DNA of 51,012 nucleotides, taken from assembly GCA_913031575.1 (NCBI GenBank), contig CAJWEV010000011.1, positions 1 through 51,012 of the forward strand, written 5' to 3'. The position numbers and the translations under genes are program-made. Each line of letters starts with the position of its first letter. Positions within the stretch are counted from its first letter, which is position 1. The stretch comes from an uncultured Halieaceae bacterium (lineage in GTDB: Bacteria; Pseudomonadota; Gammaproteobacteria; Pseudomonadales; Halieaceae). A model generated the notes under the pieces. The model was not told the DNA's origin and made no database searches. It saw only the letters and a program-made list of their open reading frames with translations. This document shows, one piece after another, positions 45,932 to 51,012 of the stretch.

Positions 45932-46180
45932 TCAGCAGATCCGGACAAAGTTTGCGGATTGCTGATGTGAGCTGTGGGTGGCGCCACGCACCTCGTACAC
46001 GTGTATGGCGCGGAAACCCGACTGCAATGCGCAGGTAATTTGCTGACCCTCTCGAAAGCCGATGTCGACCAGCCGCTGACCCGCGGTGTCGGTGGTACCA
46101 CCGCAGACAGGGGCTATTCTTTTAGACTCACCGACCACGAGCTGCCAAAGCGATAGTGCTGTCATCGATTTCTGGGGCAT
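45932..46180 (-). CDS. feoA: FeoA-domain protein next to broken feoB
   Basis: FeoA is a small SH3-like partner of the FeoB ferrous iron transporter. The 82-residue protein has LWQLVVGESKRIAPVCG, RLVDIGFREGQQI and VYEVRGATHS, in the order of FeoA. It looks full length, but feoB beside it is destroyed, so it may itself be decaying. No clear ribosome site is seen at 46180 or at the in-frame ATG at 46165. greA ends 30 bases upstream. Confidence 0.65.
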   Translation of the reverse strand: MPQKSMTALSLWQLVVGESKRIAPVCGGTTDTAGQRLVDIGFREGQQITCALQSGFRAIHVYEVRGATHSSHQQSANFVRIC

Positions 46181-46210
46181 TATTGTTGATTGAGTCAGAT
46201 AACATCAGGT

Positions 46211-46687
46211 CTAGACGTGACGCACCTTATCGATCTCATAGTAGATATCGCCGCCAGGGGCTTTGACGACGACCTCATCACCCTCTGACTTTCCAACCAA
46301 AGCGCGAGAGATGGGCGAGCTCACAGAAATCATGTTCTGCTTCACGTCTGCCTCATCCTCACCAACGATTCGATAAGAGACTTCGGTATCGTCATCGACA
46401 TTGATCAGGTCTACAGTGGCACCAAAAAGAACACGCCCGGTGTGGGCGAGGGTTGTAATATCGATGACCTGCGAGTGCGACAGCTTATACTCAAGTTCCT
46501 TGATTCGTCCCTCGGCAAAGCTTTGTTGTTCTCGTGCAGCGTGATACTCAGCATTCTCCTTAAGGTCACCATGCTCTCTAGCCTCTGCAATCGCCGCAAC
46601 GATTCGTGGTCGATCGACTTTTTTCAGGCGCTCCAGCTCTTCTCGTAGGGCCGCTTGACCAGCGACTGTCATAGGAACTTTATTCAT
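46211..46687 (-). CDS. greA: transcription elongation factor GreA
   Basis: GreA rescues backtracked RNA polymerase by stimulating RNA cleavage. The 158-residue protein has the N-terminal coiled coil ([41 protein letters not shown]) with acidic tip and the C-terminal FKBP-like domain ([20 protein letters not shown]). Its start overlaps the end of carB by eight bases, giving carA-carB-greA on one transcript. Confidence 0.97.
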   Translation of the reverse strand: MNKVPMTVAGQAALREELERLKKVDRPRIVAAIAEAREHGDLKENAEYHAAREQQSFAEGRIKELEYKLSHSQVIDITTLAHTGRVLFGATVDLINVDDDTEVSYRIVGEDEADVKQNMISVSSPISRALVGKSEGDEVVVKAPGGDIYYEIDKVRHV

Positions 46688-49600
46688 TTACCAAACTCAC
46701 ATGGAGATCCTGAAGCCTACGAACCTGCCCATCAGGCTCTTGTTCCATAGACATACATATGGCTTCGGCGGCTGCAAGGGTTGTAGTGTAGAACACCTGA
46801 TGCTGCTCGGCACTCGATCTAATCGAAGCTGAATCCAAGATGGCCGTGCGACCTTCTGTGGTATTGATAATCAGCGAGGCCTCGTCGTTCTTTATCAAGT
46901 CAACAATGTGCGGACGCCCTTCCGCTACTTTTTTCACAGAACGGACGTCGAGACCTGCCTGCTGCAGCGCCTTTGCCGTGCCTTTTGTTGCTGCAAGGGT
47001 AAATCCTGTAGATACCAGTCGCTTGGCAACTTCAACAGCAGCCGCTTTGTCTGCATCGCGAACACTGAAAAGGGCTAGACCTGACTTAGGCGTCACATCG
47101 CCGGCACCCAACTGTGCCTTAGCAAAGGCGTCAGCAAACGTGGGGCCCGTACCCATCACTTCACCGGTGGACTTCATCTCCGGCCCCAATATAGGGTCAA
47201 TGCCTGGGAATTTATTAAAGGGTAATACCGCCTCTTTAACGCTGTAGTAGCTGGGCACTACCTCACTCATAAACCCTTGCGACTCTAAACTTTGCCCCGC
47301 CATACACCGCGCTGCAATTTTCGCCAACGACACGCCGATGGCCTTCGAAACGAAAGGTACGGTCCGCGACGCTCGTGGATTCACCTCAATAACGTAAATC
47401 TCGTCAGCCTGCCACGCAAGCTGGACATTCATTAAACCTTTGACCTCAAGCTCCACCGCCATTGCTTTCACCATGTCGCGCATCTTGTCTTGCACATCAG
47501 CTGGAAGGCTGTAAGGCGGCAACGAGCAAGCGGAATCGCCCGAGTGAATTCCCGCTTGTTCGATATGCTGCATAATAGAACCAATAACTACGTCGTCACC
47601 GTCCGACACGGCATCAATGTCCACCTCGATTGCGGCACTCAAGAAGAGGTCTAGCAGCACTGGTGAGTCATCGGACACCTGAACGGCATCTCGCATGTAC
47701 CGAAGCAAGTCATCTTCTCGGTAAACGATCTCCATCGCGCGCCCACCAAGAACATAGGATGGTCGCACCACTAGCGGATAACCAATTTCTCGCGCCGCAG
47801 CGACCGCCTCATCAACACTGCGCACTGTCGTATTCGGTGGCTGAAGCAACCCCAACGCTTGAATCATCTGCTGGAATCGCTCTCTGTCTTCTGCTCGGTC
47901 AATCTGGTCGGGCGTGGTTCCAATAATGGGGACCCCCGCAGCCTCCAACGCACGCGCCAACTTCAATGGTGTCTGACCGCCAAACTGCACAATGACACCC
48001 TTAGGCTTCTCGAGGTCGACAATCTCGAGGACATCCTCAAGCGTCACAGGCTCAAAGAACAAACGGTCTGAGGTGTCATAATCAGTCGACACGGTCTCGG
48101 GGTTGCAGTTGACCATAATGGTTTCATAGCCATCTTCGGCCATGGCCTGCGCCGCGTGAACACAGCAGTAATCAAATTCGATGCCTTGACCAATTCGGTT
48201 AGGCCCGCCACCGAGAATAATAATTTTCTCTCGATCGCTTGGCGCCGCTTCGCACTCCTCCTCGTACGTCGAGTACATGTAAGCGGTAGCAGATGAAAAC
48301 TCCGCCGCACAGGTATCGACTCGCTTGTAAACCGGTCGTAAATCCAACGCCTGACGATGCCCTCGCACCATTGCTTCGGAGTCGCCCGTGACAGCGGCAA
48401 TTCGCCTATCAGAAAAGCCTTTGCGCTTTAGATTGCGCAATTCAGCATACTCAAGTTCAGCCACCGAGCGACCCTCAAGTGTCCCCTCGTGACGAACGAT
48501 GTCCTGAATCTGAACCAAAAACCAGGGATCCACACCTGAGTAGCCGTAGATCTCCTCCATTTCAAAACCCGCCCTGAAGGCATCCGCAAGGTACCATATT
48601 CGCTCAGCGCCAGGATGGGTCAACTGTTTCACCAGTTCAGCTCGCGAGTCGTCGTCGGTGACTACCAATCGCTGCTCGAAACCCGCCGAGTCAACTTCTA
48701 AGCCGCGCAGCGCTTTTTGCACAGACTCTTGGAAGGTACGGCCAATTGCCATCACTTCACCCACGGACTTCATTTGCGTCGTGAGCTTGGCATCCGCTGT
48801 CGCAAACTTCTCGAATGCAAAACGAGGTACTTTCGTGACGACGTAGTCGATCGCGGGCTCAAACGACGCAGGAGTCACACCGCCGGTAATGTCGTTAGCC
48901 AACTCGTCTAGGGTGTAACCGACAGCGAGCTTGGCTGCGACCTTCGCAATCGGGAAGCCCGTGGCCTTCGACGCCAAAGCAGATGATCGTGATACCCGGG
49001 GGTTCATTTCAATTACAACAATGCGACCCGTATCTGGGCACTGTCCAAATTGAACGTTGGAGCCGCCCGTTTCAACGCCAACCTCCCGCAGTACAGCTAG
49101 AGAGGCGTTCCGCATAAGCTGGTATTCCTTGTCCGTCAAGGTCTGAGCGGGTGCTACGGTAATCGAGTCACCGGTGTGGACACCCATTGCATCTAGATTC
49201 TCGATGGAACAGACGATGATGCAGTTATCATTCTTATCTCGAACGACCTCCATCTCAAATTCTTTCCAACCAATAAGCGATTCGTCGATCAGCAACTCAT
49301 TAGTTGGTGACAGTTCGAGGCCGCGCTTACAGATGGTCTCGAACTCCACTCGGTTGTAAGCAATACCACCGCCGGAGCCACCCATGGTAAATGACGGGCG
49401 AATAATGCAAGGAAAGCCGACTTTTTCGAGAACACCAAACGCTTCCTCCAGCGTATGGGCGATCTCGGCACGAGGCGTTTCCAAGCCGATTTTCTTCATC
49501 GCGATATCAAACTTTTCGCGGTCTTCGGCTTTATCGATAGCCTCTTGTGTCGCACCAATCATTTCAACACCGTACTTAGCCAGCACGCCTTCGGCGTCGA

Positions 49601-49904
49601 GTTTCAGGGCGCAGTTCAATGCTGTCTGACCACCCATCGTCGGAAGCAGAGCACAGGGTCGCTCCTTGTCGATAATTTTGGCAACTGTCTGCCATTCCAC
49701 GGGCTCGATGTAAGTCGAATCAGCCATAGCAGGGTCGGTCATGATAGTCGCAGGGTTCGAGTTCACTAGGATGACTCGATAGCCTTCCTCCCGAAGCGCC
49801 TTACACGCCTGAGCCCCCGAGTAGTCAAACTCACAAGCCTGACCGATGACGATCGGCCCAGCGCCCAGAATCAAAATACTCTCGATGTCGGCTCGTCTTG
49901 GCAT
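46680..49904 (-). CDS. carB: carbamoyl-phosphate synthase large subunit
   Basis: CarB makes carbamoyl phosphate from bicarbonate, two ATP and ammonia channelled from CarA, for pyrimidines and arginine. The 1074-residue protein has two homologous ATP-grasp halves ([16 protein letters not shown] in the first; [15 protein letters not shown] in the second), an oligomerisation region between them and a C-terminal MGS-like regulatory domain ([20 protein letters not shown]). Its ATG shares a base with the carA stop (TAATG). Confidence 0.98.
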   Translation of the reverse strand: MPRRADIESILILGAGPIVIGQACEFDYSGAQACKALREEGYRVILVNSNPATIMTDPAMADSTYIEPVEWQTVAKIIDKERPCALLPTMGGQTALNCALKLDAEGVLAKYGVEMIGATQEAIDKAEDREKFDIAMKKIGLETPRAEIAHTLEEAFGVLEKVGFPCIIRPSFTMGGSGGGIAYNRVEFETICKRGLELSPTNELLIDESLIGWKEFEMEVVRDKNDNCIIVCSIENLDAMGVHTGDSITVAPAQTLTDKEYQLMRNASLAVLREVGVETGGSNVQFGQCPDTGRIVVIEMNPRVSRSSALASKATGFPIAKVAAKLAVGYTLDELANDITGGVTPASFEPAIDYVVTKVPRFAFEKFATADAKLTTQMKSVGEVMAIGRTFQESVQKALRGLEVDSAGFEQRLVVTDDDSRAELVKQLTHPGAERIWYLADAFRAGFEMEEIYGYSGVDPWFLVQIQDIVRHEGTLEGRSVAELEYAELRNLKRKGFSDRRIAAVTGDSEAMVRGHRQALDLRPVYKRVDTCAAEFSSATAYMYSTYEEECEAAPSDREKIIILGGGPNRIGQGIEFDYCCVHAAQAMAEDGYETIMVNCNPETVSTDYDTSDRLFFEPVTLEDVLEIVDLEKPKGVIVQFGGQTPLKLARALEAAGVPIIGTTPDQIDRAEDRERFQQMIQALGLLQPPNTTVRSVDEAVAAAREIGYPLVVRPSYVLGGRAMEIVYREDDLLRYMRDAVQVSDDSPVLLDLFLSAAIEVDIDAVSDGDDVVIGSIMQHIEQAGIHSGDSACSLPPYSLPADVQDKMRDMVKAMAVELEVKGLMNVQLAWQADEIYVIEVNPRASRTVPFVSKAIGVSLAKIAARCMAGQSLESQGFMSEVVPSYYSVKEAVLPFNKFPGIDPILGPEMKSTGEVMGTGPTFADAFAKAQLGAGDVTPKSGLALFSVRDADKAAAVEVAKRLVSTGFTLAATKGTAKALQQAGLDVRSVKKVAEGRPHIVDLIKNDEASLIINTTEGRTAILDSASIRSSAEQHQVFYTTTLAAAEAICMSMEQEPDGQVRRLQDLHVSLVNE

Positions 49905-51012
49905 TAGGCGGCTCCTCCCTGAGAGTTAGCAGTGTTCATGCTCTCGATAAAGGCATCAAAAAAGTACTTTGAGTCGTGCGGGCCTGGACTCGCCTCAGGG
50001 TGGCCCTGAAAACTGTAAGCCGGCGTGTCGGTTCGACGGATTCCCTGAACCGTGTGGTCAAAGAGTGAGCGGTGAGTAACCACCAGATTGTCCGGTAGGT
50101 CGGCATCTGCAACCGTAAAACCGTGGTTCTGACTAGTCACCATCACTGTCTTGTCAGCCAGGTCCTGAACCGGATGGTTCGCTCCATGATGACCATGACT
50201 CATCTTTTTAGTGCGAGCACCGCTCGCCAACGCCAGAATTTGATGTCCAAGACAAATGCCGAAGAGTGGCAAATTTGCAGCCATCACCTTTTGTGCCAGA
50301 TCAATGGCGTAGTTGCAGGGCTCGGGGTCTCCGGGTCCATTGGAGAGGAAAATACCATCTGGATTGTGAGCGATGACCTCTTCATAAGAACTCTCGGCCG
50401 GCATGACGGTCACGCGACAACCAAGATCAACAAGAATTCGAAGAATATTGCGTTTGACACCGAAATCAAGTGCCACGACATGATGGGTTGGTTCAGGTCT
50501 TGTTGGCGATTCCAAGCCCAATCGCCAGGTAGGTTCGGTCCACTCATAGCTTTCATTGGTCGTGACAACCTTGGCCAAATCCATTCCTTTAAGACCGGGG
50601 AATGATCGCGCCTCCGCGCTTGCCACTGCTTCGTCGGCCGCATCACCTGTCAGGATACAACCTGCTTGGGCGCCCTTCTCACGAATAATACGAGTTAGCT
50701 TACGTGTATCAATACCCGAGATACAGACTGTGTTATTGGTCACCAGATAATCAGATAAACTTTGCTCGGAGCGGAAATTAGAGGCGACCAGTGGTAGGTC
50801 TCGAATAATCAGGCCGGCGGCATGAACAGCATTAGATTCTGCATCGGCGGTATTCGTGCCGGTATTTCCAATGTGAGGATATGTCAGTGTCACCATCTGC
50901 TGAGCGTAAGACGGATCAGTCAAGATCTCCTGATACCCCGTCATCGCAGTATTAAAGACCACCTCTCCCACAGTTTTTCCATCAGCACCGACCGATCGGC
51001 CGCGAAAAACTG
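49904..51012 (-). CDS. carA: carbamoyl-phosphate synthase small subunit (5' end outside window)
   Basis: CarA is the glutamine amidotransferase subunit. The frame is open to the window edge and reads [20 protein letters not shown] at the edge, so only about 15 N-terminal residues are missing. The class I glutaminase domain has the nucleophile Cys in [16 protein letters not shown] and the His/Glu pair in [12 protein letters not shown]. The GTG at 50971 inside this frame is not the start. It overlaps carB by one base. Confidence 0.97.
   Translation of the reverse strand, partial: VFRGRSVGADGKTVGEVVFNTAMTGYQEILTDPSYAQQMVTLTYPHIGNTGTNTADAESNAVHAAGLIIRDLPLVASNFRSEQSLSDYLVTNNTVCISGIDTRKLTRIIREKGAQAGCILTGDAADEAVASAEARSFPGLKGMDLAKVVTTNESYEWTEPTWRLGLESPTRPEPTHHVVALDFGVKRNILRILVDLGCRVTVMPAESSYEEVIAHNPDGIFLSNGPGDPEPCNYAIDLAQKVMAANLPLFGICLGHQILALASGARTKKMSHGHHGANHPVQDLADKTVMVTSQNHGFTVADADLPDNLVVTHRSLFDHTVQGIRRTDTPAYSFQGHPEASPGPHDSKYFFDAFIESMNTANSQGGAA

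Noticed and set aside
45718-46101. A 127-residue minus-strand reading frame as a real gene
   Set aside because: Its first half is feoA read in another frame and its second half is the feoB remnant.

Overview
The window comes from a chromosome of a gammaproteobacterium, most likely a marine one related to the OM60/NOR5 (Halieaceae) group. That placement is inferred from gene content and remembered gene order, not from a search. Most of the window keeps the gene order I know from Pseudomonas: dksA-gluQ-cbrB-pcnB-folK-(dNK)-panB-panC, then acs, then the long minus-strand operon metY(tRNA-fMet)-rimP-nusA-infB-rbfA-truB-rpsO-pnp, then secG-leuU(tRNA-Leu), glmM-folP-ftsH-rlmE, yhbY and carA-carB-greA.

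Layout. Positions 1-4950 hold a truncated MMPL/RND exporter, the murein-recycling ligase mpl, a PPi-type phosphofructokinase and an M15 carboxypeptidase. Positions 5121-12638 hold dksA (with a long histone-like tail), gluQ, a CbrB-type sigma-54 activator, pcnB, folK, a deoxynucleoside kinase and panBC. Positions 12674-16734 hold a VC_2705-type sodium:solute symporter with its DUF4212 partner, divergent from acetyl-CoA synthetase. Positions 16834-25837 are the pnp-to-metY translation and RNA operon, read on the minus strand. Positions 26079-39224 are an accessory block lying between two tRNA genes. Positions 39329-51012 return to core genes, interrupted only by a decayed feoAB locus.

The accessory block encodes a cobalamin-dependent demethylation pathway. 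It has an MttB-family methyltransferase without pyrrolysine, a corrinoid protein, a DUF1638 protein, a small PF13769-like protein, a methyltetrahydrofolate:corrinoid methyltransferase and a RamA/ASKHA-type corrinoid activator, all in one minus-strand cluster. A convergent gene encodes a dimethylglycine/sarcosine-dehydrogenase-like FAD-GcvT fusion. Together they could move N-methyl groups from a betaine-like compound to tetrahydrofolate. The substrate is not visible in the sequence.

The most striking non-coding feature is between cbrB and pcnB. A well-matched sigma-54 promoter at 8329-8344 is followed by about 93 bases containing two perfect 12-base (ARN)4 Hfq-type motifs and a GNRA-capped intrinsic terminator with a long U tract. 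This is the position and logic of the Pseudomonas CrcZ decoy RNA, in a much shorter form. The neighbouring CbrB has no CbrA kinase gene beside it and has lost its receiver switch Thr/Ser. The translation start regions of the two demethylation units carry ARN-rich motifs, so a carbon-catabolite-control circuit is a testable idea.
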